A stretch of 64,000 bases of DNA, from assembly GCA_021234155.1 (NCBI GenBank), contig JAJEKV010000051.1, positions 8,328,105-8,392,104 on the forward strand. The letters run 5' to 3'. The notes under the pieces are model-generated. The model searched no databases, was not told the origin of the DNA, and worked only from the letters and a program-made list of their open reading frames with translations. A program made the position numbers and the translations under genes. The stretch is from Isoetes taiwanensis. Taxonomy: Eukaryota > Streptophyta > Lycopodiopsida > Isoetales > Isoetaceae. Positions 1-11,541 of this stretch are shown here, one piece after another (within the stretch, counting starts at the first letter, position 1; each line of letters begins with the position of its first letter).

Positions 1-1110
1 GGACGGCAATGGAGAATTTCCATCGGGGCGGACCCCAAGTTGTTTGACAAGCGGTTCATGAAGAGGATCTGAGGGCCTCACGGACGGACAAAAGCGCTTG
101 ACACGCAAAGGCGAGAATCTTGGATGGAACAATCACGCTAAGGAAGACTAGGAGTTCTAAAATCACGGGGCGCAAAGGATTATGCCACGGTCCTAAAAGC
201 GGCAGGCGTCGCGTTAGAAAGAAGGCATCCGCGGAGTTACGCAGCGTTGCATCTAATGAATACCATGACTTTGATTTTTACAAGGAAAAGGCTGCCCTTG
301 ATGAGGAAGACATGAAGGAATTGAACCGTCTATGTCAACCCTACATCAACACCAAAGGCTGAGCGTAACGTCAAAACCCTTCCTTTCCACAGAGCGTGCT
401 ATGGCAATTACGAAGAGGAAGCTTGGATTGGGGTGGTCCCATTTAAAGGCCGACGATAGCTCCCCATTTACGGTAACTTTGGGACACAAGGGATTTGGTG
501 GTGCAGGCGGCTTTGGACCCGGTGGCACTATTTGTCATCAATATGATCGAAGACCCCACCCTTTTTTATGACAAAGTGACATAGAAGCGATTAATGCAAG
601 GCGTGTCTGCGGACATGACCGACACGGATACTTTCGGTTTCCTTGTCTTTTGCATCTTGGGGCAATCGGACAAGCTGCTGTCTCCCAATGGGCGGTGATA
701 TTAACTTCATCAACAAGATCATGTACTCCATATCTGAACTTGATCATGAGTGTAGACTTGGCTTGCCGAAGGCACCAAGCTTTGCCAACATAGTTTTGGT
801 TTTGATTTCAAGATCGGTACTGTAGACTGGATAAGTGGTGGTCTAGCGAGCATCATTATCTCGACGGGTTCATGATCTCTCAAGAAGCGGATGGAACCAC
901 GGAAGGGGCAGATTTATGGAGGATGTTCCATCGATGGACAAGGTCGACAAAGATGGTGCGACGATGTCCTATACATAGAATTCCTATCCGGCCAAGAGTT
1001 ATCAAGTACTTCATAACCAGCCTGGTGGGGAAGATCAAATTGTATCTTGAGTGGTACATGAATGGCTGTTTCTCTCGGGGGGGCTATCTTTGTTTGGAAT
1101 GAAACCTATA
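1..1110 (+). other. Decayed coding sequence of unknown origin
   Basis: Short open stretches in shifting + frames look like remnants of coding sequence rather than intergenic DNA. One (120-362) is basic then acidic, with RRRVRKKASAELRSVAS followed by EYHDFDFYKEKAALDEEDMKE. Another (872-1102) contains the phrase RVIKYFITSLVGKIKLYLEW. No stretch exceeds about 80 codons without a stop, and I recognise no domain. Base composition is more GC-rich than the AT-rich DNA after 3.4 kb. The stretch lies directly upstream of an FCP1-like remnant on the same strand, so it may be the 5' part of the same degraded gene; that link is inference. Confidence 0.25.
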
Positions 1111-1334
1111 TCCGTGGTTGGAAATAAGGACATGGTTGAAACCATTCGGTCATACACGGATCTGCTTCATGAGCATTTCAAGGGGAGGAAGACAAATGGA
1201 AGCGATAAAGGCGGCGAGGGCGAGGGAGACCAAGGCGGCGTGGCGTGAATGTCGAAGGTTTAGACAAGGATCTTTGCCGAACACATTCTTGAGAATCGAG
1301 ATTGAGGTGAGTTTACTTTGCTCTATCGGTGTTT

Positions 1335-1422
1335 CTCGACTTCGCGAGTCGAAAAACTTCGTTCCTTTCAATACCTTTTCTTTTCATTCTCGACTTCGCG
1401 AGTCGAAAAACTTCGTTCCTTT
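1335..1422. repeat. Two copies of a 34-bp palindrome-bearing direct repeat
   Basis: A 34-bp unit containing CTCGACTTCGCGAGTCGA occurs at 1335-1368 and 1389-1422, period 54 bp, with identical sequence. The core is a near-perfect inverted repeat (CTCGACT/AGTCGA). Related palindromes lie at 2383-2411, 2505-2534 and 2560-2588. Confidence 0.8.
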
Positions 1423-1617
1423 AAAGCGGATGTCATCATTTCGAGGAGTTCCATGCCAGCGACTCGGATCATTGTCATTGGATACGGGCGGTTCCGCGTC
1501 GCGAGGAGGAGAGTGCACTCCACAAAGACAATCGAGCAAGACCTTTGCTCCCACGGCCCGAAAGGACCGAAAAGATAATGATCCGCATTTGGATCCCGAT
1601 GAGCCCGGAAATATGGT

Positions 1618-2242
1618 GAGCCAAACTCAAGCGGGATCCAACTGGTCCCATAAGCTTGTAATATTTGGCGTCAATGGAGTATTAGCTGCGGTATACCACG
1701 ATAAAAGCGTCCCAGAGATTAACACCTCGCGAGATCAGGCGAGCGGCGGCATAAAATAGTGTATCCAGGGCCTAGAGCTAAGGAAATTATTGAATGGTGC
1801 ATTGAGCGGGGATTGAAGTGGGCATATGGTCTTGTATGGCAAAGAAAAATATTGTCAATGTTCTTGGTGTTCTCGGCATTTCAGTTTTGAAGTTCAAGTT
1901 AGTTTGGGGAAGCGAAAGGGTCGAGCATGTGTGGGACCTCGATCCAGCCATCACAAAGGGAAGCCTATAATGGTGAAAAAGGCTGGGCGGGGTTTATGAG
2001 CAATTCGGGACTATGGCAAACACAACACGCTGATCATAGGCGACTCAGCCTACAAGTGCTATCATAGCGTGCAAAAATACAATCATTGCTAAGCCATATC
2101 GACTGAAGAATATGAGGCGGATAGGTGGTTGTCCTTGGTTGTGTCTGTCTTGGCGGAATCCCTCTTTGCCATTCTTGTCGCCGATGTGATTAGGAACTAT
2201 CCAGAGCCTCCGGGACCCGATCCGAGAGCAAAGCGATCATGA
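1618..2242 (+). pseudogene. FCP1/SCP-like HAD phosphatase domain, degraded
   Basis: Conceptual reading across several frameshifts shows the order of an FCP1-homology (HAD-superfamily, CTD-phosphatase-like) domain. It has an LVIFGVNGVLAAVYHD segment at the position of the nucleophile motif. Next comes RAKEIIEWCIERGLK, then KPIMVKKAGRG, and then NTLIIGDSAYKC, matching the usual 'TLLIDDSPYK' motif. The nucleophile aspartate of the DxN/DG motif reads as Gly here, and the second acidic motif is IGDS, so the catalytic residues are partly lost. Stops and frame changes make it non-functional. A second FCP1-like remnant lies on the minus strand at 18.9-19.6 kb. Family assignment rests on motif order, not on a search. 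Confidence 0.65.
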
Positions 2243-2382
2243 AAGCTATGGGCGACAAATATTTTGGTGAACAAGAAGAGTGACCTCTGCTTTGAGATAG
2301 TCAAATTGTGTGAATATTGTAAACAAACGTGAAATGTATTGAACATTTTGTAATGAATATACTTGTATATTGAGTTTTCGAT

Positions 2383-2588
2383 GCCTTTCTCGACTCACGA
2401 GTCGAAAAGGCATGCTATCTGTTGATGAGACCATTTGTATGTTTGATTGTGACTGGATGCAGCCACAATCTATTATGATAATGCTTCTACGTTGCGTTTC
2501 CTGGGCCTTTCTCGACTCGCGAGTCGAGAAAGGCACTGGTTGTACTTTCACTTTTATGGGCCTTTCTCGACTTCGATGAGTCGAAAGA
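2383..2588. repeat. Three further short palindromes of the CTCGACT..AGTCGAG family
   Basis: The 29-bp copy at 2383-2411 is imperfect. The copy at 2505-2534 is a perfect 30-bp palindrome (arms GCCTTTCTCGACTCG and its complement). The copy at 2560-2588 is degenerate. A half-copy lies near 3334. Each would fold into a stem of 10-15 bp. Confidence 0.85.
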
Positions 2589-2669
2589 CACTACTTCCCG
2601 TCATTGGATGCAGTTGTATGGAATGAATGTTCTCCATTGTAATTTGATTTCAACATTCTTTTCTTCGTT

Positions 2670-3233
2670 TTGACTAATGGCACCGTAATTGTTAATCATA
2701 CTCTCCTTGCTCCAGGTGGTACGAGCCGCGGTCCGACACCGGCCGCGAGATCCCGCTCAGGCATCACAGAGACCGCTCCAGGCGGCACAGATCCCGCTCA
2801 AGGCGGAAGAAATACCGTTCTGGCACAGATCCCGGTCACGCTACACTCTTGCCCGGCCTTTGGGATAAGGTTGCTCGCGAATTCAGAGGTTGCTCGCTAC
2901 ACCACAGGGATAAAGAACATCACGAAGAACAAAGAAAGTCCGGGGAAGCTCAAAGCATCTTGCAAGCATTGCATAACATCCACGGAGGTTGGGGAAGGAG
3001 CATATTCGATGGAAGGCTGCGGGGAGGCGGGAGTGGAGAAGTCGGGTGGGGCGAGGTGGCCGGTAGCTCGAGAGGCACCTCCACGTGAGACATTCCACAC
3101 CCTTCAGGTTGCCCCCAAGGCTTACAGTCGGCGTGAAGAAGCGCCGCTAGTTAATCCCCTAAGGTGGACCACCTACCAAGATGATGTAACTGTAGTGACA
3201 GCAAGACCACCATGGTCTCTGCGTCCGATGTAA
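2670..3233 (+). CDS. Unrecognised 187-codon open frame, possible 3' exon
   Basis: This is the longest uninterrupted frame in the first 5 kb. The product is basic and Gly/Pro/Arg-rich at the start, with no recognised domain. An overlapping frame reads as an Arg/Ser/His-rich stretch (RDRSRRHRSRSRRKKYRS), so which frame was coding is unclear. A TTAATAAAAATT poly(A)-type signal follows at about 3257. It may be a terminal exon of the decayed gene upstream or chance in GC-rich DNA. No function can be assigned. Confidence 0.25.
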   Translation: MTNGTVIVNHTLLAPGGTSRGPTPAARSRSGITETAPGGTDPAQGGRNTVLAQIPVTLHSCPAFGIRLLANSEVARYTTGIKNITKNKESPGKLKASCKHCITSTEVGEGAYSMEGCGEAGVEKSGGARWPVAREAPPRETFHTLQVAPKAYSRREEAPLVNPLRWTTYQDDVTVVTARPPWSLRPM

Positions 3234-3449
3234 AATACATTGTACCTGTTCAATTTATTAATAAAAATTCTTTTTCAACTAGATCTTTGGTTTCAAACTT
3301 TAATGAATTTCCTTTGTTTCAGTTGCATTGTTCTTGTTCTCGACTCGCTAACCAGAGAAAACTGCAGCAAAGCTTGAATGCAGAGTTTTATTCAAAAATT
3401 CGAATTAAGGATAGTTTTCGGGTCGGGGTGCTCCTTTTTGTGTAAATTA

Positions 3450-4195
3450 ACAGGGTTCCGGAAAAAAGTGGGAATGGAATGAGTCCCACTTTAATTAAAT
3501 ACGACTTATAACGTACTAAAAAAGAGTACATGAGTAAGTTTTAGAAACACAAATTAATCAATTAACAAGCGGCATTGCTTTTCTATCTTTTGCTTCATAC
3601 CAATCCTTAAAACATGCCTGTCAATCTATGGACTCAAATGGTGCATCCCATAATGACACTAGCATAAGTGCATCAAGTGTCTCTAGGTTCATACAAGCTC
3701 TTGTAGCACTCTAGACTGTGAAACATTCAACATGCAAGCAATCCGCTGATGACAATTCATCTTCCCCAGTCTACTAAAATTTCTACGAGTAGTCGGCTAC
3801 CTACCGGGCCAAATTTCTTGAATGAATGCTATTGGTATTTCATAATAGTAAGTTTTATAACTGATTGAATGGTTCAATGGTTGGTTGGATGATAATTTGT
3901 GATAATCATTTATTGTTAGAACCATTGACCTGGTTCTAATATTTTAAATATATATACAAATACAAATTCACAATGTATACAAATGTGTCTAGTCTTTCCT
4001 ATGACAGACAATTCACAATTTGGTGTCCTTCATTTGCAGGGCAAAAAAATTTCTACCCATTTTGATGGGCAAAATAGCTAAAAACAGGCATGACAGCTGT
4101 CAAATTTACACACTGGCACATATGTTACTGGGTGTAACATCTTGAAATCGACGGTTGAGATTCAATCCTACGGCTAAATGCAGAGGCCAAGGACG
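3450..4195. other. No gene seen
   Basis: AT-rich sequence with only short frames and no recognisable coding similarity or element boundary. Confidence 0.6.
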
Positions 4196-4561
4196 TTAAG
4201 GGACTGAAAATTTCGGAATAGGTAACTTCTACAGATAGAAAGTTTCACGGCGAAACCCCTGGCAAGAGGCGGCAGCTGCGAGCCTAGGCGTGCACCGCAA
4301 AACTTTCTGTCGGTAGAAATGTTTTAACAAAAAAATCGTCCGGCATGCTAAAATTATTTTCTAGCAAATCTCCAGTCACAAAAATCAGCACGCCATCGAT
4401 AGAAATTACAGTTTTTAAAAATGAGACGAAAACGCCGAAATAGGAGGTCGACGTTTTTTTCGTGGTGAAATTTTCTGGCGGTCGCCAGGCGAGCAACGGA
4501 GCGCCGCTCGCGAGCCTGGCAGCCGCCAGAAAATTTCTCCCAAAATTTTTCAGTCCCTTAA
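4196..4561. mobile_element. 366-bp MITE with TIRs and TTAA flanks
   Basis: The ends are inverted copies: TTAAGGGACTGAAAATTT at 4196 and its near-perfect complement ending at 4561. TTAA lies just outside GGGACTG on both sides, so a TTAA target duplication is likely. Inside are two more inverted-repeat pairs. One has 24-nt arms at 4467-4490 and 4514-4537 with two mismatches. The other is around 4231-4247 and 4301-4317. It has no coding capacity. TTAA flanks suggest piggyBac-type mobilisation, but the termini are not typical, so the superfamily is left open. Confidence 0.65.
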
Positions 4562-5820
4562 AATTTACTTACGAAAAAACAAAGGGCTTCAAATTTCCCC
4601 CCCCCATCCTTTCTTCCGGCGAGTGAAATGGTAAAATCCAACATAATGGTAAAATGAGATCATAGTCTTGCATGCTCATATATAGCATGGGCATTACATC
4701 CCTTAACTTAGGGAGAAAAGACTGAATTATGAGGCAAACAAAAGGAATAAGTTAAAGTTATCTTAAAGCACTTCAGAATGGAATAAAATAACGTCAACAT
4801 TGATGAAGCAGAATGAAGAAGAAAACCCTCGAGCTGGATTGAAAATGCAAATGAGGAACAAAAATAACTGAGAAACCTCCTTCAAATACTCACGGATCAT
4901 TCGGAGTCTGATGATTATAACTGTCTGTTGAAATCTATTACTAGCATAAAAGTGTTTTCCAAGAGTTCATATTTCATGTTACCTTATTAAAAATATTTGA
5001 CAGATCTATGTCAAGCTCACTTCTAGTGTATCCAAATTTTTAAATCTTCTGCAACTTCTACAATGGATAATCCTGACTTTGTTGCCTCATGGCATGGCTT
5101 TATCTGCCAACTGCAAAATAACAAAATGCAACTTTCAGTAGAAGAACTTCATAAAACTCGAGATTACATTGAGCAAGGTTCAATTCTAAAACCCCAGATA
5201 AAAGGTACATACACCCATGCTCTTTTTCAAACACATATTCTGTAGTTTCTCATGAGCAGATAATAGTTCTTTCAACTGCTTAGCAAATTATGCATTATAC
5301 AGGGCACAAGGTGCACTTTGCAAATTGTTTATTAGATGGTTAAGTGATCACACTTGATGTGCAACTTACATTACTAACCAAAGGCATGAGGGAGTTGAGT
5401 CAATGGGATGACACGCTATGGCTTTCCTGAAAACATGGTCCACAACTATCAGCAAATCAATATTCAAGGTTCAATAACACCATACGTGTTATGGCATCTT
5501 ATATGGAGAGCTGGACTTGTGCATCAGATGATAAACTAAACCAAGCTAGCTCTAGGATACATTTATAAACCTTGAATCACATCTTCAGAAAGCTATCTGC
5601 GAACCGTTGCAGCTATATTTAACGTGTTTCTACAGACATAGAATAAACTGAAATAACTATGAAATGAAGCATACTTGTCATACAGAAGAGAGACAAAACA
5701 TTAAAAAAAGGAGGGGGGGATCCGGGTAGCAGTTTATGAATAAGGAAACCGAACCTCAACCAATTATGTGGGAAAAAAAATATGCAACTAATTATTTCAG
5801 GAAAAGGAGGGGGGGTTTAC
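4562..5820. other. No gene seen
   Basis: AT-rich DNA. A 60-codon frame at 5063-5245 has no recognisable motif. Two G-runs (5711 and 5809 regions) follow A-rich tracts. Confidence 0.55.
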
Positions 5821-5824
5821 AGAG

Positions 5825-5920
5825 ATTTCAAATCGGTGAATAAAAATGTAGTGATTCAAACCCAGATTTCAAATTGGTGAATCAAAATGCAGCGATTCAA
5901 AACCTAGATTCCAAAATGGT
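5825..5920. repeat. 40-bp tandem repeat, about 2.4 copies
   Basis: Units starting ATTTCAAATCGGTGAATAAA at 5825 and ATTTCAAATTGGTGAATCAA at 5865, then a partial third from 5905. It sits at the truncated edge of the copia element. Confidence 0.7.
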
Positions 5921-5989
5921 GACCTGTCAATTTACAATGCATAAGCTGTCTAACAGCCAAAGTTATCCTATGAGTCAGAAGGTATCCAT

Positions 5990-7754
5990 TTGCTTTGCTG
6001 CTGATAGCTTTTCTGCCTTTAGGAAGTGGACACAATTCCCCTGTATCATTTTCAATAAGAGAGTTAAACTCTTCGTCCATGGCTTTGGTCCATAAGGCAT
6101 GCTCTGGATTTGTGATGGCCTCGTGATGGGTGAGGGGTTCATCTACAGAGGCAGCACTATGGAGTGCAATATAGGCAGCACTGCGAGGCTTCCTGCTGTC
6201 AAGATATTCCTTCATCCTTGAAGTGATTTTGGGAGTCCTTTTGGACCTGCGTGGGGAATGTCCGTCACTGGTTGCATCAGTGGTGAGTGGCACAAGCTCA
6301 TTCTCGGATTCAGGTTCTGATGGTACTTCTACCTCATCAAGTGGAGTGTCAAGCTGCTAGCCATGGGGTGCCTCGCCATCATCTGTTTCTGTTTCAGAGT
6401 CCTCAAAATCCAATGGCACAGAGCCTATGGAAGGAGAGGGATTAGCTTGGACAATGTGGAAGTCATGTTCATGGAAGACCACACCCCTCCTGTGAATCAT
6501 TTTCTTGGTACTGGGTACATACAATTTGTAGGCCTTCATGTTGTCACTGTAACCTACAAACATACACTGAATAGCTTTGGCAGATATCTTACCATTTCTT
6601 CTCTCTGATTTGGATAGATGTGCGTATGCAGTACAACCAAAACCTTGAATTTATCTACTACAGAAGGTTTCTTCCCAGTCCAAGCCTCCTCAGGAACACA
6701 ATTGGGAACTGCTTTGGTAGGAATACGGTTGATGATAAAGACTTCCGTATTTACAGCTTCTGCCCATAATATGGCAATATTCTTTGAGATGAGCATGGAC
6801 CTCGCACTCTCCAGAACAGTGCAGTTCTTGCGTTCAACAACTCCATTTTGTTGATGTTCATGTGCAACAGAGGTATCATGAGAGGTATCATGATGAATGC
6901 CACAATTCACTAAGAAATCTGCAAACGCTTTGCTTATGAATTCTCCACCCTGGTCAGTGCAAATGCTCTTGAATTTCCTTTCAGAAAAGTTTTCAGCCTG
7001 CAACTTCTATTGCTTAAAATGCTCAAATGCTTCTGACTTTTTCTGCATAAAGAACACCCAGTTTTTCCTCGTGAAATAATCTATTACTAAAAGAAAATAC
7101 CTTGAGCCGCCTATAGATTTCACTCGAGAGGGTCCCCATACATCCATATCCAATATCCAGAGCATGCTTTGCCCTGTGGGCCTTTGTTTTCTTATATGCT
7201 TTTCTGGCCAATTTACCTAGTGCACAACCCTCACATATTTCAACTGGTGATGTTACTTTAGGAAGACCATGTACATATTTCATACTTCACATCTTCTTGA
7301 GGAGCTGATAATTGGCATGGCCTAGGCGTTCATGCCAAATCTGATTGATGTTTGTGCACTCGGCATTGAGAGCAGTGTGATAAGACTGTCCCTTGCTCCA
7401 GCTTATCTTATATAATTTACCTTCACGTTCTCCCTTTGCTGTGATCATGTTATTTTGGTCACGTACAAGGCATTGACCACCTCCAAAGGTAATATACAGG
7501 CCTGCATCATCCATCTTGGAAACATATAATAAGTTTACTTCTAAATCATGGACATATAAGGTTTCTTTGAGGCATAGGTTACCACTAGGTAATTCAAGGT
7601 TTACCTTCCCCTTTCCTTTAACCTGCAACACCCCTTTACCAATTTTGACTCTCCTACTACCATGTGTTTCCACCAGATCACTAAATAGGTTCTTTTTACT
7701 TGTCATGTGATCACTTGCACTTGACTCAAAACCCCAAAGGATATTATGATGCAA
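5990..7754 (-). pseudogene. Copia pol: protease, integrase, start of RT
   Basis: The protease region (7754-7600) reads ESSASDHMTSKK. The expected DSGASDHMT has lost its catalytic Asp to Glu and Gly to Ser. The GAG-pre-integrase motif WHERLGHANYQLL ends the 7754-7287 frame, and CEGCALGK follows near 7230. The integrase core is in 7003-6554, with TDQGGEF and HQQNGVVERKN (second Asp and catalytic Glu). A small in-frame duplication gives HDTSHDTS just before the Glu motif. The C-terminal linker is at 6563-6357. The frame at 6293-5904 contains the RT entry motif before homology stops. Confidence 0.88.
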
Positions 7755-8853
7755 GTAGGTTGAGATTCAAGGAAATCCTTTAATGTATAGAGCATGCGTA
7801 CAACACCTTCATACATCCATGTAAACAACCACAAGAGATAAAGGAATACCTTAACTAGAGTACTTGTGGTTTTCCCTTCCTCAACGCCTTCTCTTACTGC
7901 TACAAATGTTCTAGTTGCTGGGATCATTGAATCACTGCTATCAAAGTCTTCTGAATTTGAAGAATCTTCTTTGGAGGCGTTGTGAGCATGTCCATGTGAG
8001 TGCTTCCCTTTCTTTTTCGTTTCTTCCTTCTCAAACTGTTTTTTATGTTTCTTCTTTCTTTTGTCAGGCTCTGTACAGTCTTTGGCATCTGTACAGTCTT
8101 TGGCAGTATGCCCCATCTTGTTACAGTTGTAACATTTCCTTCTGTCACCAGACTCCATCCTTCCAACAAGTGCCTGTCCATTTTGAACTAGGTTGTCTTT
8201 TACAACTCTTATCCGATTCTTTTCTTCCATCAGAATTTGTTTGTTGACAAGCCGACTCTAATTTTACATGTTCAGCTGCACCTATTAGATTTTTGACATT
8301 GTTGAATGATGCTGGAAGTCCAAGCAGTAAAGCTCCTACCAGCAGATCATCCTCAAGACCCTTCTCCATACCTTTGAGTTGTAGGGCAGCGGCTTGGATT
8401 CTTAAAATGAATTCCTCTGCTGATGTGCAGTCTTTAAGCTGTGTGGTAAAAATTACAGAATAGAGATTTGCCTGTTGCGAAAAATGCTTCCTTTTGTAGA
8501 TTGAAATCAACTGTTCCCAAGAAACTTTCGCACTCTCAGCAGCTTCAACCTGGGCTATCATAGTATCATCCAAGTATCTCATCATACGATTTTTGGCTTC
8601 CCAATAATTCTGCATCCATTTAAGCAAGGCCTGTGTGTCTGCTTCCATTGCCTCATAATCATCTTTTGTCAGCCGAAGTAGCACCTTTTACGACCTGAGC
8701 AGCAGTGGGAGGTTTAGATGCCCTTGCAGAGATAACCGGTCTTGGTTCATCTCCAGACACCACATGCCAAAGCTCTTTGGCAGACGACTTCCCACGAACT
8801 TTGATGAACCAGTAGAATTCATTGGAGTGAGACAACTTCTCAATCCTTCCCAT
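7703..8853 (-). pseudogene. Copia gag (UBN2-like domain and zinc knuckle)
   Basis: From 8853 the N-terminal part reads FYWFIKVRGKSSAKELWHVV. The 179-codon stretch at 8684-8145 has the alpha-helical gag signature, including SWEQLISIYKRKHFS and LLLGLPASFNNVKNLI. A CCHC zinc knuckle (CYNCNKMGHTAKDC) follows near 8130, then a Lys-rich tail. At least two frameshifts separate the pieces. Gag forms the particle that packages the element RNA. Confidence 0.85.
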
Positions 8854-8897
8854 CTTCTTAGAGTACTGTCAATACAGTAGAGCATTTGAATCGTGCC

Positions 8898-8909
8898 GCT
8901 CTGATACCA
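8898..8909 (-). promoter_or_regulatory. Primer binding site, initiator tRNA-Met
   Basis: TGGTATCAGAGC on the minus strand, the canonical plant copia primer site complementary to the 3' end of initiator tRNA-Met. Confidence 0.85.
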
Positions 8910-9094
8910 TATTAACACTAAGAAAGTTGACACTGAAAGAGCATGTTTTCCATTCAAAATAGAAGAGCACTTATACATCATGTATCGGTGGTCAGAATAG
9001 AAATTCCCAACTGACCTGCTTGATATCAGGAAATATTATGGCAACTCCATATTTCCTGGGACATGCGAGACTCAACCGTGAACAAACCCTAACA
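8910..9094 (-). repeat. Short (185 bp) 5' LTR of the copia element
   Basis: The minus strand starts TGTTAGGGTTTG at 9094. It ends AGTGTTAATA at 8910, directly followed by the primer site TGGTATCAGAGC. The expected terminal ACA reads ATA, a single C-to-T change. There is no second LTR copy in the window, so the outer boundary is inferred from the TG start only. Confidence 0.55.
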
Positions 9095-10814
9095 ACAGAT
9101 AATAGAACTTGACAAGGACTTAACATGCAGACTCAACAATAGACCAATAATACTTGTCGATAATTTTACCAATGCCAACAGAATGTAACAAAACTGGTTT
9201 CCGCGTTACAACAAGGAAGAGGGGTCACCCATTTCTATCGGAAGATGAATTTGGTGCTGCCATATGGCAGTCCCCTACACTCCGAATGGAAACATGGGCT
9301 GCGATTCCATTCACCTTGTGCAAATAAGGAATAGTTGGTGAGGTGCAAATCAGGAACAGTTGGTGAAAATCCCGTGAAAATCAGGAGCAATTGGTGAAGC
9401 TTCCATCTTCCTTGTTGTAGGGGAAAGCAAATTGTTCTCCCCTTCTACAGTGAACAGGGGACTCGCTCCCAGCTGCCGCAGGTCGCGAGGCTCCCCTGTC
9501 CACTTCATAAGAGGTCCCGATTTCCTTTCCTTGTACAAAAATGTCTGTTTACCATACATTCTTGTATATAGAATGTTAAAAGATAAAGATTTGCTAGATG
9601 TACATCGTACCAAACTGAATTAACTTTGCTAATTCTAACTTTCTAGTGCCACTTTATGACATTTCCTATGGAACAGAACAATATTATAATTCATGAAAAT
9701 GGAATACCGGTCACATACATATGCCTCATATCTAAAAAGGACATTTTCTTTGAAAAAAGGATGCTTTAATCTTGTTAACTGCTGGTATATTGAAATGGTT
9801 ATTAAATTATGCCAATAACAAAGTATGTGAATGCAAAATACTATAAAATTGCAAGTAATAACGATTGGCTGGAGTACACTTTTTACAGCATATGCTAGCC
9901 CTTTAATTACCATTTGAAACTGAAATGACCAACTCTTAGAACTTCAAGAAATAGATAAGACTTACTAAATTGGATCATGGGCAAAATAAGTCCCATAAAC
10001 TCTTTCAAAAAAATTTGGACTTGTTCACTTGCTTTATTTTCGGATAGTAGTGCCTCTTCATATATTAGATTTATCTTTCCTGTCGCCTTCCATGTCCATA
10101 CTCTTTTTCTGTACAGGTTAAAGGTTAATGCGTTTAAGATACTCTTTGAAAGCTATTAAAGAATATCAAAAATTTATTTTATATGCTACTTAAAAAGGAA
10201 AAACAAAATATTGATAAGGATACTTGTATTTAAAATTTAATACCTAAACACTTTGTGGCTCGTTCAAACATGCACATTCCTAGAAACCCAATATGCCCAT
10301 TACTCTTGCATGTTTTGGTTGCTAAAATCCACATGTTTCTTCATTTCTTCAGCCTAAACGCATCCAATTTCTTGCAATATGCCACAGCTGTAAGCGACTA
10401 TCGCAGTGGCGCAATTCCAAATCCTTTAAACAACCATCGATGCTGCAAGCCAGTGTCTACCGCGTTTATCTCTGCAAGAATAATGCCTTTACTTCTTCAA
10501 AGAAAATGCACCTCACCTTACAGTTCCAAAAAATAGCTTGCTAACATCACTTTTATACTATTTTGGCATATGAATACATGTCAAAACCATTAACGTTATT
10601 GTGTTAGACCATATCATTTCTATAGTTTCAGAACCTTATTAGCATGTTGGTTATGAGATGCTTTGTAAAGTAGTGCGTTTTGCAACTAGTGGCATGGACA
10701 AATTTGATGGCATCAAAAGGTAGACAATCTCCCTTATTATATCTTACAGTTGGGAGTTCAAATCATTTTGCTTTATATATATGGGGGGGTACACCCTGCG
10801 TGTCTCAATACAAA
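9095..10814. other. No gene seen
   Basis: AT-rich flank of the copia element. Around 9320-9400 a short AGGAAYAGTTGGTGA-like phrase recurs three times. No coding similarity was recognised. Confidence 0.5.
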
Positions 10815-11020
10815 GGTTTATTCATGAGAGATTAGGAGTTGTAATAGGAATTAACGAGATGCATACTGGCATGTTTAGGATCGTAGAATGGGCATATTTG
10901 ACGGTTCAAGTTACAAGGGTTTATTCATGAGAGATTGGGGGTTGGAATAGGAATTAATGAGATGCGCACTGATATGCCTAGGATAATAGAATGTGTATAT
11001 CTGACGGCTCAGGTTATATG
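10815..11020. repeat. 103-bp tandem duplication
   Basis: Two diverged copies (10815-10917 and 10918-11020), both starting GGTTTATTCATGAGAGATT. Differences are mainly transitions. Confidence 0.85.
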
Positions 11021-11204
11021 AGACGTGTCTCATCTCGTATAACTAATACCTCAAATGTCAAATGTTTCTTCTGAGTGGTGCAAATGGTATATTTATATGA
11101 CTTATGAACATTGGAATGTGATTTTGGATGTGTATTTTGTACCTTTTTTTCTTGATTCATAATCATTTGGAACAGCCTTGTAGCATCCAACAGTCATGGG
11201 CTAC

Positions 11205-11457
11205 TGTTTTTTTTTTTTTTTTGAAGAACGTGTTTTACTTCATATTATACATTCAAAATATTACAAAGTACTTCCAGAAGTAAGAAATGTCCCTGAAGCA
11301 TCAATCACTTTTAGATGATCACTCCATATTGGAATTTTAATACGATCAGGCCAATTGGAGATCTGAAAGCAATTATACAACTTCTTACGAATTTCTTGAA
11401 GCACCACCTGAGAAGAAATATGCTTATCATAAAAGACCTTTCTTCGCCTTCGCGGGT
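11205..11457 (-). mobile_element. LINE 3' end with poly(A)
   Basis: On the minus strand a coding tail (KVFYDKHISSQVVLQEIRKK..LYNCFQISNWP) reaches a stop near 11261. It continues through a short 3' UTR into 16 A residues (plus-strand T-run at about 11206-11222). The phrase resembles the region after the zf-RVT domain of plant L1 LINEs. The element is heavily 5' truncated. Confidence 0.6.
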
Positions 11458-11541
11458 AGAAGCACGCTGTGGTGTTCCAATTCGGCTGTCCCCCCTGTCC
11501 CCCCAAAATGTGGCGTTGCATCCACCACTTTTGTGGTATGA
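11458..11541. repeat. Foldback-like repeat shared with 22.71-22.79 kb
   Basis: It begins GTAGAAGCACGCTGTGGTGT and ends CCACCACTTTTGTGGTA. The 22711-22781 copy has the same ends in reverse orientation, but its central CCAAAATGTGGCGT is flipped relative to them. Both copies sit next to LINE tails. It is possibly a tiny nonautonomous element. Confidence 0.4.

Larger units (their letters stand above)
5990..9094 (-). mobile_element. Ty1/copia retrotransposon, 3' truncated
   Basis: The sense order on the minus strand is short 5' LTR (9094-8910), tRNA-Met primer site (8909-8898), gag, protease, GAG-pre-integrase, integrase and the first residues of reverse transcriptase. Homology ends near 5990, right after the RT N-terminal 'LPKGRKAISSK' motif. 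Most of RT, RNase H and the 3' LTR are missing. Frames shift repeatedly, so the copy is dead. Domain order (integrase before RT) identifies the copia superfamily. Confidence 0.9.

Noticed and set aside
9350-9613. 87-codon minus frame near the copia LTR
   Set aside because: No similarity to gag or host proteins; stop-free by chance in a short span.
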